Shown in pieces: positions 20,770 through 33,573 of a stretch of DNA of 64,000 nt (position 1 is the first letter of the stretch; each line of letters begins with the position of its first letter). The stretch comes from Paracyclopina nana (Eukaryota > Arthropoda > Copepoda > Cyclopoida > Cyclopettidae). The DNA is taken from assembly GCA_019096065.1 (NCBI GenBank), contig JAGUCH010000007.1, forward strand, positions 2,378,501 through 2,442,500, given 5' to 3'. A model generated the notes under the pieces. It searched no databases. It was not told the DNA's origin and was given only the letters and a program-made list of their open reading frames with translations. Position numbers and translations under genes: made by a program.

Positions 20770-22245
20770 TTTTTTCTGCTTTTTCTTGGTGATGGTCGTC
20801 TGGTTGAGCCTGATGGCCTTCGACTCGTGCTCTGTCACCGCGATGTGGTGCTCGCTGAAAAATGGCATATAACAAAGTGCGAGCGTGTCTCTTCGTTCGC
20901 TCGCGAGCTTCAACTGGTGTGCGCGAGGCGTTCGAGCCGCTATGTTATAAAGCTGGAAGAGTCGCGAAGCGCAGTTGCGCGCAATCCGCGTGACGTCTTT
21001 GTAGCCCACGTTGCTCCGAAGACGCCACTTCGCTGGAATTTCCCGGACTTCATCTTTTTCCCATGACTACGATCCATGCGCGTTCCACGATGGGGTGGAA
21101 AACCCAAGGAACGGCCGTAAAGCACGCTCGTGCAACATTGATCGGCTTAGTCTTTCGCACTTCTGCATCGTCATGGCATCTAAATGTACGATCATAAATG
21201 TGCGATTCAATCGCAAAAAGCGGTCTCATTTCGGCCACGTGGGTCTCGGTCGTCGCTCCAACTAATTCGATATCAAGTGGGCATTTTTTCGGCTAATAAC
21301 AATAAAGGCATCATTGCGCGAGGAAAGTAGTTCGGATCGACGGCCACGTGGCGGGCACGTGGTATAAGGAACGATGGCTTCTGTTACGTAGTACAGTCAG
21401 CGCACCCTAGTGTGAAAAGCCGTGTAGTATGCTCACTACAGAGGCAGCTACATAGCGATTCGTAATTTGCCAAAAAATTGGCCTTCCCTTCTGATTTATC
21501 AAAAATTCATAGAATAATAATGAATTCTTATGATATTTCATGCTACTATGTGAACAAAAAATCAGGCCAATCAGCTAAAAAAACCCGGGGAAATGCTGGT
21601 TCTTGAATTGCAATCTAATTTGAAAATTTCCGCCTTTTTTTAGACCAATCAGAGCAGAGTTAAAAAAATGTTGGCTTTTATGGTGCTACCAGATAAAAAC
21701 TTTTGTCAACACGTAATGAGTGATTCGGGCTGTTTTATGCAAAAACTGGCAATTTATAAAAGCTCTTAGCATGTAGTCCAAAAATGATTTTTTTCACTTT
21801 TCCGTCAAAGCGTCATGCGTAAACAGCTGTACTACCTTACTGTGGCGCCATCTACCATGATAAATTTCAAAATCAGCTCCTACTGCTTCTCGGACCGGTG
21901 ACGCGGGATTCTTTATCCGCTCTAATGCGGCGTTCATCTGCCTCTGGCGAATGACTTCGGAGCTGATGGCTGCAGCTAATAACTAAGACTCGGCGACGGT
22001 TCTCGAAAGTTTATATTTTTGGGTTTCCGCTAGTCTCAATGAGAAACAACGTTTCTAAGCACGGAGGCTTGCAATCATAAGCTTCCATAATATCTCCGCG
22101 ATTCTTTCGCAAATGCACGGCGAAATTTGCGGGAGGGTGCGAAATTCACGTTTCAGACGCTCGTTACGTAACACCCGTACTTCCAGAAAGTTAGCTTTCT
22201 TTCGTCAGCCTCGCGGCTTTAGATGCGGGCGTGCATTAATTCGGG
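20770..22245. other. intergenic, CpG-rich near the kinase promoter
   Basis: CpG-rich up to about 21.4 kb, consistent with the Pim promoter; then AT-rich with no recognisable gene. Confidence 0.35.
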
Positions 22246-22253
22246 GAAGCATC

Positions 22254-22696
22254 CAGGGTGACCAGATGTGGCTATTTATAGCCAAAGTGGCTATTTTTGA
22301 CCCGTGTGTGGCTACGGAAATTTAGTCCGAATAGCCATAGCCATTTGTGGCTATTTTTGAAAAGTCCGAAAATTGGATATTTTCACTTAATAAACGCTTG
22401 AAAATCATCAAAAAAGCAGGGAAAAAATGAAATTTGCAAAAATGGCTGACTTTTTTAGAAATCTTTTGCCACCATTATAAGAAGAAAATCATAATTAAAT
22501 ACTTGATTTCATCCACAACAATTCCCAAAAACGGTAAATTTTTTCATGATAACTAATATTATCTCGAAAATTCATAAAAATGTGGCTATTTTTTACCAAT
22601 TTGTGGCTATTTTGAGCAATTTTTCTGAGATAGCCAAACGTGGCTATTTTAGGGGAAAATCTGGCTACAACCCACTCAAATTTTCTGGTCACCCTG
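22254..22696. mobile_element. 443-bp non-autonomous hAT-type MITE
   Basis: Perfect terminal inverted repeat CAGGGTGACCAGA / TCTGGTCACCCTG and an identical 8-bp target duplication GAAGCATC at 22246-22253 and 22697-22704. CAGGG termini and 8-bp duplication are the hAT pattern. The interior has no ORF but repeats GTGGCTATTTTT several times in direct orientation. Confidence 0.88.
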
Positions 22697-22704
22697 GAAG
22701 CATC

Positions 22705-24198
22705 CGTTTTGAGGAAACCGCGTGGGTAGCTACGCTACCGCGTATCTAGGCATCTTTTTCTCCATGGCCGTCGATCGCTGGAAAAAAAGGCTCATCGTCG
22801 CTCATTGTTCGAGGCTGGAGCTTGCCATCGCGATTCGACAATGTTCCTAGACGGTCCTTGACCGAGGATTCGATCGCGCAACGTGCTGAATTTGCCCCTT
22901 GCGGGTCCGAAAAAAATTCAAGCGAGAAAGCTGCCTGGCCTGCCGCGCGCCGCTCGCGAGCTTTCCAAAAGCTTCCAGACATTTCAGCGGCGGCTTTTCT
23001 CTCGATGCAAAAATAATGACGTTCATCAATTACGTTTCGCCTCGCGATCAACGTTAAAACTCTCGCGCGCGCTGGACTTGGTTGGATCTTTTGCATCGTT
23101 TGCATGACGTCGGAAACGATCGCGTCGTGGTTTTTTTCGGGGGCCACTTGATTTTTCCATCTGATGGAACATGCGAGGATTTTCAAATCCGCGACGACGT
23201 TGACTCTCGTCCGTCGTCACGTCGGAAGAAACGACGCAAATGCTCGCCCCCATAAGGATGAAACTCGTTTTGCTTGAACCGGTGTCAACGGCCTCGATGG
23301 CAAAGTTCGGATCGAGCCCATGAGCCCTCGCGGCGCAATCCAACAAGAAGGCCTTTTACGCGCGCATGACCTTCGACCCGGATGGGAAACGCTGCGAAAT
23401 AGGCTGCGCGCAATCCTCGAATGCGTCGTTGTCGAGGCAAAAACGCAATGGGCGCGAGAGGATTTGGCCGGTTGGTTCCCGTGAACGAGTCAAAGCTTCG
23501 GAGCAATTTCGTCATCATGCTCCCGACAAAAGTGGGCTCAAAAAACGCCCTTGAAAGCTCATTTCGGCTCTTACGGAGACCGCGTGGATCGTATTCGAAA
23601 AACGAAGATCGGAAGCAGCATCTCGAGAAAAATGATCCAGCTGAAAGTTGAAAGGCGTCAAGTTCAAGGCAGTGCGCGCGGGGTGACCTTCAACCTTCGC
23701 TCCCCGCGCATCGCATTGCATTGCAGTGCCGGCGCAAAGCAACGCGATTCTCGGTTCCCAATTCACATAAGTATCATAACAATAACATTGATGTAGGGCG
23801 ATCCCAGCGGCCTTTATGGGCAACATTTGTGATTTTCAGCTGACACTGCTCGAGCAAAAAAACTGAGTTGGCGCGTTTTTGCGACTCCTAAAGTAGTTCG
23901 AAATAAAGACCCAAGCACATAAGAGTTATCAATTTTGGTAAAGGATTACTTTATGACGGTAAAATAAAATGATTTTAAATCTATTATACCCAAAAAAACA
24001 TAGAACATCAAGACGTTAAAGTCCTGAAGCTATGCATTAGTAAAAACAAAGTAACCATTTACAATAACTATTTGCCCTAAATAAAGTGGCTCAACTCATC
24101 AATACAAAATGTGATTTTGAACTCGGCTCACAAGTGTTTCTTCAAAAAACTCGGTAGATGGAGTGTCTTTGTTATGATACTGCTATCTATAAAGGCCC
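22705..24198. other. intergenic, CpG-rich
   Basis: Contains short overlapping ORFs on both strands typical of CpG-rich non-coding DNA; none shows family motifs or splice-site support. Confidence 0.3.
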
Positions 24199-24399
24199 GG
24201 TTCACCCGCGATATTATGATCAAAATATCGAGTGATATTTGCACATATCTGATACTTCCAAAAACATTTTTTAGATTTTTTTCTTCGGATTCGGTCTTTG
24301 GTACCAAAAGCCCTCCCACAACAACGTCAAAATTCTCAGTTTATCAGCATTTCGCTCCGATATTTTGACAAAACATCAGATATTATAAGCGGGTGAACC
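24199..24399. mobile_element. 201-bp MITE-like element
   Basis: Perfect 11-bp terminal inverted repeat GGTTCACCCGC / GCGGGTGAACC, followed inside by imperfectly matching GATATTATGAT / ATCAGATATTAT. No clear target duplication. Confidence 0.55.
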
Positions 24400-27118
24400 T
24401 TGCCAAAGCCAAGAACAACGTGTGTGGTGCAATCGCGTTTCCCCGCAACCCGTCGCATTGGAAAAGGGCTGCGGCTTTCGTAAGGCCAAAGCGAAAAACC
24501 GGGCTATTATGCGAGCGGAATCGGCAATTGCGCTAGCAAGGTGAGTTGACCTTGGCGAGCGCCAGTTTCCAAACGCAAAAGAGTCGCAAATTGTTCCCGC
24601 TTCAGGATCGATCAACTATCGAAAAGAGATGATAAAGGAAAACGTTTTCATATTTTGGAAAACAATTAGCATTTTACGCGTCGTTCGGGCAACTCGTGGA
24701 TTCCGAGAAAGATGCGCGCGCGGTATTTGCTTGCAAAGGCCACCCATCGAAAATCGTTGCCGCAAACTAAGCTCGGAGAGCTGGAGGAAAACGACGTTGC
24801 CCCGCCAATTCGCGTCGAGTCAGCTAGAAATTAGAAGCTTGACAATAACTGGGTCACGGTGCATCGTGCGCACTTGATTCCGAGAATTAATTTCACCGAT
24901 GGCTCGCTTCAACGCGATGTTGAACGACATTCAACGGAAATCAAAGGTTGACATCAAAGTTCGCTAGAACGAGCCGAAAAACGTACATTCTCGCCCCTTA
25001 AATAATCGAATACGCTTCCCAATTAAGGCCACCGAAAAAAGTTCCATTTTCCGAAGAACTCGATCGAATGTCATGCCAAGGAGCATCGCCTTCGCTCGAA
25101 ATCCAGCCGGTTCCAATTAATTCCAGTTTTGCGTCATCTTCTTTGCCTACTTTCGGCTAAAACCAGATAATAATTCTCAGCTTTTGTCCACATGACTGAA
25201 TTTGAAATCATGCGGTGGAGTTGACTGGCTTTCCAGATGGATTTCCCACCTCTGTTTACCAAGCGCCAATTTCTTAGCACTCGAGTAAGAGGACCCTGTT
25301 TAATCAGCTTCTCCAGATTTGGAAAGTTTACTTCCAAAATTGCATAAAAAAGGCGTTTTCTATCATCTGACAGCTTTTTCATTAAGCTGACGATTCGTGA
25401 AGTACGGCTGTGATGAGAGGGGTCACCTTACATCATCTTGTCATAGACCATACTTTGGAATAGTACGATTTTTTTAGAAAGCTCTACGCATATTTCTCAA
25501 ATGTCACTTGATCTTTGTGGTATATGAAGCTACTTACGCTTTTAGCTTTTTTAGAACGTATCAAATTACCCTTAAAATTCCTCGCGGATCCATGAAAAAC
25601 CTTCCATTTGACGTCAAGGAATGTACGTATCTAATGAGTTTGGCTTACTCGTTACGTTTGGAATCATAATTGTGCGATGAGAAAAGCACGATATCATATG
25701 GGTTAATGAGAAAGCAATTGATGATCTACTGACCTCAATACAATTTTGAGAGAAGTGGAAACTACGCAATTTCACGCGAGCGCCAGATGATTTATGCAAT
25801 GCTTCATTCGAACTCTCCAATTTTGACAAAATCAAACAAATGTTTCAACTAACACCACGTCTCGAAAACGATTAGGCAATCGATAGAAATAATCCCGAGT
25901 AATCATTTCTCCTAACAAATTGATTTTTCAATCGCGATTATAGCATTAGCAGAGTCAGTAGCTTTTAGTTTTGGCCGATGCAAGCAAATTCTTGCGAATA
26001 TCGTTTCAACCTTGGCCAAGGCTACGTTCAAAGCAGTGCGCGCTTTAAAGTGGAAGGTTTTTTGTGTAAGCTTTCCACTCACTAACTATACGTACAACTA
26101 CGTATTTGTAGAGCAATAGTAAATATGGTGGCATTAAAAACTTGTTGCGTCAATGCAATGCTACTAGAGCCTAGAAAGCCTCAAGCTATTTCTAGCTCAG
26201 CTTTATATTTATCACGTACAACGTACGACGGCATAATTGAGTCAATTTCAGCTAGCCCCCTACAAAAAATCGAGATACAACTGGCTCAAAGTGGATGTAA
26301 TGTCAGGCGAAAAAAGGACAAGATTTTCTTCTATTATGCTTGACTCGATCGTGCTTCGTTCAGGTAGATAATGTAAAAGTATCTTGTGTCAGTTGAAAGT
26401 CTCGCATGTCTGCGTTGTACTCTTAAGATGAAAGCCGGCAAGAGCCAAGTACAATATTCATATGCGAAAGTACGTACATGCATGGCTTTCCATCATCAAT
26501 GGTTACTACTACCATGCTCCCAAGAGACATGCTTCAGGATCTGCTTTACCACTCCTAGCCTATAAAATTCATAAATCATGCTCTGCTCTTCTTGCTATAC
26601 CCGATTCTATGAGTGATAAGGTGTACATAATTTCAATAATTTCATGGTGTAGTCAGAACAAAAAATGGGCTGCTTGATTGAATCCCCAATGCTCATCGAT
26701 TTGTATTTTATAAATATCTTTCTTGAATTGCATATGGCAATGTTCATATCAACTGAATAATCGAATAAGCAATGGAGGATCTTTGCCCCCTAAGTTTTGA
26801 GCAAAGAAGTACTGAGTAGACTTACTTATTGCTTTGTTAAACTATTCACAAAAGGAAATTAAGTCTCAATAACAGCAATTGAAAGATTATCAAAGCGTTC
26901 GATTTGCATCCACTTTTTGGATAGTCAATTGATTTAATGCAATATTTAATGTCGTGGGTGATGTTGCAGTTAGCTCAATAACCTGATGTCAGTTTCCCAT
27001 ATTGGAATTTCTCCCATCTCTCTTGTTCTTATAAACATGATCGAAGAGAAATTACGGGTTTTCAGCATAAATCGCTTGGAAAGTTCCTTGAAAAAAAAGC
27101 AAAACCATTAGGCCGGCA
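24400..27118. other. intergenic, no gene seen
   Basis: 2.7 kb without a convincing ORF, exon chain or RNA gene. Confidence 0.35.
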
Positions 27119-27439
27119 GTAAGCATCAAGGCACTTTGGAAGCTCGTAACTCAGTAAGTAAATAGCCGATTGGAACCAAATTTGGATGTATTCATTAGAG
27201 CATATTGAAGAATGTCCATGCAAAATTTCATCCGGATCGGAGCTCTCTAAGGAGGTGGCTGATTTTTCTCGCTTGCTTAGCTGATTTGCCTCACTTTCAG
27301 TAAGGCGGCCTTAGCGTCATTCAATCCGGATGAAAATCGGCATGAAGATTCTTCAATATGTCCTTATGAATTCCTCCCAATTTGGTTCCAATCGGACGAG
27401 TAGATGCTGAGATATAAACCCGCAAAGTGCCTTGCTTAC
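27119..27439. mobile_element. foldback-type imperfect inverted repeat, about 320 bp
   Basis: The left arm (starting GTAAGCATCAAGGCACTTT) and the right arm (ending AAAGTGCCTTGCTTAC) are imperfect reverse complements over about 120 bp each; shared blocks include GATTGGAACCAAATTTGG and TTTCATCCGGAT. No ORF. Confidence 0.6.
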
Positions 27440-27898
27440 CATATAGAAATGTTTATGAGAACAAGCTATTCACGAAAAATTAAGGTTGCGCATGAATCCT
27501 TCAAACGGTTCAATAAGGAAAATGAAGCCATAACCTGAATCTGTTTAGCTCATTTGTACTTAACCTTGACTTTTCCTCGACCAAAGGGGCCATGATCAAT
27601 GTGTAGCATCGGAAAAACTTATTTCTCATGAGGGAGGTTGAGCATTTCTTCTCTACTGATGTTGCGTTAGATAAGAATATATATGTACAGCCTGAGTCAC
27701 AGAAATGTGAACACTTTTGTAGTAACCTATTACCGAATTGATCACAATTCACTGAATCAGTCTAATAAATTATTGTCAAAATTGCAAATTTTATCGGTGA
27801 GTATTTGGCATAATCTTCCTGTCTGTCCCATTATAGAAGAATATTGGGTTGTAGTTCTTTTAAATTGCATTCAAAGATATGAAAAAATAAAAAAATAA

Positions 27899-27971
27899 CT
27901 ATCATGACAGGACTCAAACCTGCAATCCTGAGATCCGAAGTCTGATGCCATATCCATTAGGCCACATGACC
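27899..27971 (-). tRNA. tRNA-Arg(TCG)-like gene, possibly decayed
   Basis: 73 nt. D arm GGCCTAATGGATAT, anticodon loop CTTCGGA (anticodon TCG), T arm GCAGGTTTGAGTCCTGT, with A and B boxes close to animal tRNA-Arg(TCG). The acceptor stem has five pairs, one wobble and one mismatch, and the anticodon stem one C-C mismatch. A run of seven T follows within about 10 nt, fitting a Pol III terminator. The mismatches leave a pseudogene possible. Confidence 0.65.
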
Positions 27972-28265
27972 TCACTTGTAAAATAACTTCAGATAGTTCA
28001 ATAAATAATTTCTGGGAATTATTTGATATCTTAATCTCTGTCATCGACTTCATGGTGGTCAGGAAGTAGATTCAATTAGAAATATCCCTTAATTTAATGT
28101 CCAGAAACTCTTAGACAGTGCAGCAAATGCTGTAGCAGAAGTTTATTTGTAGAAAGAGGCTGTTATAATATCAAATTAAAACAATTGCTTGTGTAACATC
28201 ATATATCACACTGTCAACTAAGTAATAATACATATCTTAATTGCAAGAGTTTTCTTTGGTTCAAT

Positions 28266-29397
28266 TTACTTGACACTCTTTTCAAGTCTGAGTAACTTTG
28301 GATAATGCAAATTTTCATTGTACCTAGGATCGCTCTCGAGCTTTTGTGCTACTTCTGATATTTTCCTTGAATAGTGGTCCAATTGGGAAGTGACCACAAA
28401 TGACCGACTTTCCCTGACTTGGGTAACGAAATCCTGGAAGGTTCACAATTAGATTAAGCAGTTCGATGATACTTCATAATGTTTTGTAAATACCTCAAAA
28501 GTGCCTGATCTGGATGGGGCAAGAACAATGGCAATGCCGCCAGGTTTGAGGGCTTTCTTGAGGCATTCAAGCAGTTGCGCTCTTCCCTCGTCAAAAAAGA
28601 GGCAGTCCGCACAAATGACCACATCAAATTCTCGAGTGAGGTCTCCTACGCCATTTGCCCATTTCACAAGCTGCAATATAGATATTTTAACCAAAAGTGG
28701 ACATTTTTACGCAAAGGTTTTGCCTACTTGAACTGACACATTGCTGACTCGCTCTTCGTTGAGGTTTTGGCCAACTACAAACTCCAGGTTCTCGACACTG
28801 TTTTGATTCCCGTCAGAGATGACAACTTCAGTGGGTGAGCATGCTTGGGCTACCATCAAGCCTGCAAGGCCAGACATGCCAGCTCCCAATTCAAGCACTG
28901 ACTTTTTGCCAAAAAGGTGCAGATTCTCGAGGCAGTATGCACCCAAGACTTCTTCTGAAGGCCAAACGCAAATGTTGCCAGTATTGTTGAACCCAGTGAG
29001 ATCTTGGAGTTTCAAAGACTGAGGAGATCTGATGCAAATCTAGGTAGCAAAATCATTAAGATTACTAGAAGCATACTATTAAGCATTCCACTTACTTTGA
29101 GGTCAACTTGAGGGTGATCTGGTGCCTTGACGCGGAACCAGAGACGATTTAAAGCATTTGCAGGAGCAATTTCAGGCCTGATATCAATCACTTCAAAGGC
29201 TGGAAAGCGAAACGATTGCGGTTCACCTTCATTGCCACCACCTTTCTTGATGCGTTGAATGGTGGTGGCCAATGTCTTCCACCTGGATTTTGCAGCAGAC
29301 TCTTTGGCAATGGCTCCACCAATGGATCCCTTTCTGTGCATTAATCATATTAGAAAAGGCTTGGACTCAAAAAATTAGTCATTTACCTGCTATGCAT
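28266..29397 (-). CDS. CAMKMT: calmodulin-lysine N-methyltransferase
   Basis: Trimethylates calmodulin (Lys115 in animals). Five exons: 29397-29387, 29333-29096, 29039-28728, 28670-28494, 28433-28266; all phases agree; 301 residues (human 323). Landmarks: FNNTGNICVWPSEEVLGAYC, the SAM-binding VLELGAGMSGLAGLMVA, VVISDGN, FDVVICADCLFFDEGR, KALKPGGIAIVLAPSRSG, and the C-terminal YNENLHYPKLLRL, the ENLHYP box of the family. The first exon supplies only three codons and part of a fourth. The start was chosen as the first ATG in frame; the frame stays open a little further upstream. Confidence 0.93.
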
Positions 29398-30361
29398 TGC
29401 GTTGGCCGACTTATGGTGAGTCTTCACACATGGACTCCGTTCATAACTGACTGGACTTGTGCCCCTACTACCGCTGACCAATTGCAACATTTATCGACCA
29501 CTCATGAAACTCGTCGGCTCTGAAATCAATGCTCTTGATTGACTTAGCTTTCCCAATTAACAGCTAGCTTTGGTCGCCGACTCGCTTCATCTGGTGCAAT
29601 GACTAAGCAATGACAAGTATATAGTTGGACACGCCACGACATCAAAGCTGTTCTAGACCAAGGTCAAGGCAAAGATGAAAAAAGCAACTTTGCAAAGATC
29701 TATAGAAGCATTTTAGCTCTTTGCAAAAAGCTAGATTACATAACATTGATTGAAATTATTACATTTTTGCTATCACCCTGTAGCAGCATTACATGGCTAT
29801 TGCATGGATTATTTGGACCAACAGAAAGCTATAAAGAGACACCTTGCTTTTGTTTTATAGATCAAACGGAGCAATCCAATCCTTAACAAAAGGATAATTT
29901 TTTTATCGACAACTCTGTAGTTGCCATACGCAGGCTCTATAGGGCTATCCGAAAATGCTGATCAATTTTTTATAATTGAAAATCTTGCTTATCAGAATTG
30001 CTGCCAGCTAAAATTAAAAAACCTTGACCTGGACCAATTTTTTTAAGAGAAAATTTGTCCAGGTAAAGAGCGTTGTCAGAAAACATTGCTAAAATGAGTG
30101 TTGGTGAAAATAATGCAGCCAAAAAAGAAGCAATTTCACTGAAAGCATTTATGCTATGTAAATGCCAAAGTAATCAATATGATTAGAATGATTACCAAAA
30201 GTTCTTTTCCTTCCATTTTTCCATTTCAGCCTCCTAATTTGCAGTCCATGAGCAAGAAAAGTGGCTCTTGATTTCTGCTATGCCATTTATTGATCTTGTT
30301 TGTTTTGAAATGGCACCAAATGAAAAGGGCGGGAAATTCAAATTGCTTCCCCAGCTGGTAG
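29398..30361. other. intergenic
   Basis: AT-rich, no gene recognised. Confidence 0.35.
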
Positions 30362-31755
30362 TGTCTAAAAAGGGCAAACAAAGGCAAACAATGGCAAAAA
30401 GGGCAAATAAGGCAAACAGAGACAAACAAGGGCAAACAAAGGCAAATTTAATTATTTAGGCCTTTTTGGCCTTGAGTAATAAGGATGACATGACAGAAGA
30501 CCAATCAAGTCTTTTTTGGGCCAATGCAGCTTGCAGAAAGTTTGTTTGCCCCATAATAGACTTTTTGCTCTTACGTGTAAAACGCAAAAAGTGCCAAAAT
30601 GCTGCAATATTGAGCAAGTCAACTTTCTCTGGCGTTTTTGGCCTTCCACACCAAGGTAAGGCTAAAAGTAAGGCCTAGTAACATAAATCGCCTAATTTCA
30701 ATATCTTCAGAGTTTGTTTCCCATAAATAGGCAAAAGTGCAAAAAAAGTTGACTTGCTCAGTATTGCAAAACTGCTGCAATACTGAGCAAGTCAACTTTT
30801 CTGGCCTTTTTGGCCTTCCACATCAAGGTAAGGCTCAAAGTAAGGCCTAGTAACATGAATCAGCTTATTTTATCCCTTCATAGTTTGTTTGCCCCTGTTG
30901 AAATTTGTTTGCCCTATTTCCTTCACTGTTTAGTACTGTTAGGGGCAAACAAATTATTAGGGCCTTTATTTCAGCCTTTTTGGCCTTGCATAATGAGAAT
31001 GACATGACAGAAGACCAATCAAGCCACATTTGGCAGAAAGTTTGTTTGCCCCATGATTGAATTTTCTCTTTTACGCGTAAAAAAGCAAAAAGTGCAAACT
31101 TGTTGATATACTGAGCATGTCAATTATGATAGACTTTTCCTTTCTTTCAGCTATTTTTTACAAAAAGTCGCTCCAAAAAAAGGTCTTTGCATTTTTAGAA
31201 GCACAGTTGGGCCAAGGCTATCTCTAACGAGCAATCCTCAGGGAACATATTTAATCACGAAACAAAATTAAGCTTTTTCGTCCTCACCTAGTTGGCGCTG
31301 CAGTTGTGCTAGTACTTAAAAAATGCGGGAAATTCAAACTGCAAATCTTGTTTCACTTGTGCGCCAGCAAGCACTCCTTGCACATGCCTACAAGAGCTAC
31401 CTGACAAATCCAAAATAAAATTAGCCCATGGCAATTTCTGGCTTTTTAAAAGAGATTTTGGCATAAGAATAAAACGATTACTACTGCAAAAACAATAATG
31501 AAAATCCACAGATATGCCTTAAAATTTCGTCTTGAATAGAGCCCTAGATTTTGATGATAGTATCTCGTTCTCAACAACCATTGAACTTTTTTGTCACAAA
31601 ATTTACTAAGGTACAGCTCAAACTACAGTTCTGATCGGAAGGAATTTTGAGGTGTTCATGGTTTCTCGGTACAATTACCAAATTGTGAATAAAAAATTTC
31701 ATAACATAACATAATAAACGGTGAAACAAAATAGGCAGTTGTCATGCTACCGTAG

Positions 31756-32380
31756 CACAGTGGGCCACGGAGACCCTTATTTCTCCATTTCAGCCAAATT
31801 ATGAAATCCAGTTTCAGACACTTTTATATCTTAAAATTGTTTGAATGGGTTCTTGGTGATCAGAAATGACCATTTAAAAGGCTCTAAATTCAATTCGATT
31901 TATGAATTGGTGATCATTTTTGAGAAGCATCCCAAATTTGCCAAAAAAGTCAAATCAAAAAGAAATGTCAAAAAGTGGCTACAAGTGGCTACTGTTCCCT
32001 TAGAACTTCAATTTTTTTTTGTTGAAGCCTTAAATTAGAGTTAGTTTAAGTATTTTAGGCCTCAAGAGAACAGGATTTCATTAAAAATAAGGGTCAAAAT
32101 TGACCCTAAAAGATGACTCTTCTATTTGCATGTAAAACTAAACTAAATATTAGCAGAACTTTTAAAGTCCATGGTTGTCCAGCCCATAACACTGTCAAAT
32201 CAGAGGAAAAATAATATAAACAGGGTTGGATATCAAAAAAAGTGCGTGCATTTGCGTAAGACTTTCCTAGAAAGAGTCAAAAGTTCCAGTTTTACAGTAA
32301 TATTTGGAGCTTCGTTAATGCGCTGCCGATTTGACGAAAAATCATAAATGGAGGAAAATACTTCTACGGGACCCACTGTG
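31756..32380. mobile_element. 625-bp element with CACAGTGGG termini
   Basis: Ends CACAGTGGG / CCCACTGTG (similarity continues a few bases inwards) and are flanked by the direct repeat CGTAG (31751-31755 and 32381-32385). No ORF of interest. It lies inside the larger inverted-repeat element. Confidence 0.6.
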
Positions 32381-33384
32381 CGTAGGCCGGCCGGCCACTT
32401 ATAGTTTTTTTTGTGAACTGAGTTTTGAGAACGTTTTTCTCATTAAAATCTAGGGCTCTAGTCTTGAAGGCTACCACTGCGTAGTTATTAGATTAGTAAC
32501 AGTACAGCTGAGTTCACCTTACTAGTATAGATCATCTTGAGTTGGGCATTTTAGTCCTCCTTGTGGTGAGCTTTATCCCATTGAATTACGAACGGCTTCA
32601 TTTTCCGCTAAAAGTTACCCAAAATGCTAAATCAACCCTCGGGCAAACTCACGAGTCACGGCATCATTTTTGCGCAGACATTAGGAGGGCGGAGCTTAAC
32701 ATAGGATCCAGATGTGGTATTTTGAATTAGCTATCAAACTGGCACTTTTATGAATTAATCAACAGAATCATCTAGTAGCACTGATCAAATCGAGAACTTC
32801 CATACAAAAGTTTGGGCGATTTTAAGAGCAAGTTCGAGCTCAAAAGTTGTTCTTTAGTGCCAAATGGCGTTTTTTCAATGTTTTCTGACCCAGAAGCTTG
32901 AATCTTATGTGTTTTGTTTCATATAATTTTCAAATAGAGCAATGACTTCGACAGAATTTACCAAAATGTCTTTTAAGTGGGCTCCAAAAATCCCAGTTCG
33001 AGGTCATTTTCGATCCAACTATTCCACTTAGTGCAAGCTGCTGGGAAGAAACTGCCGCTTCAAAATGAGCGCGATGCTCAAGATCATCTCTGATATGAAG
33101 CATGTATGTGCCAATTGACCTTAATCCTCACCAATTCTTACGAAAATGGTACCAAAATTATCACCATTAAATAAGGATCTTAGATATCAGAATGAAAATC
33201 AGCGAAATCAGTGAATTCTCAAAAAAGATATCTAGCTTTTTGTTTATGTTTGATGACGTCACATCTGCAAATGCTTTTAGCGCCATCTGTTGCTGGCAAC
33301 TAAACTAAAATGTTGAGTTTGAAGTCGTTCCTTAATTGCATTTCTTGGTGAGATTTTGACCAGTGAAAAATAGTTATTTATTTC

Positions 33385-33559
33385 GAGCTGGGGCACGTAA
33401 AGTAGGGTCATTAAATAGCTGAGCGAGGATTTTAAAATGGGAAAACTCGAGTACAGCTTTACTAGCCCGAGCCTGCGAGGGCTGTAATTGTACGAGTGTT
33501 TTTCCATTTTAAAATCCGAGGTGAGCTATTTAATGACCCAATTTTACGTGCCCCAGCTC
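33385..33559. repeat. long hairpin (inverted repeat)
   Basis: Arms of about 75 bp beginning AGCTGGGGCACGTAAA and ending TTTTACGTGCCCCAGCT around a short spacer near 33.46-33.48 kb. Directly abuts the next element. Confidence 0.7.
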
Positions 33560-33573
33560 AAAATATACAATTT

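Noticed and set aside
22746-23186. ORFs in CpG-rich DNA near 23 kb
   Set aside because: Overlapping frames on both strands, no motif, no splice-supported chain.
25134-25382. 82-residue minus-strand ORF
   Set aside because: Plausible composition but no signal, domain, promoter or neighbour support.
30362-30460. CRISPR-like array of GGGCAAACAA units
   Set aside because: Units are short, irregular and without spacers, at the end of a eukaryotic transposon-like element.
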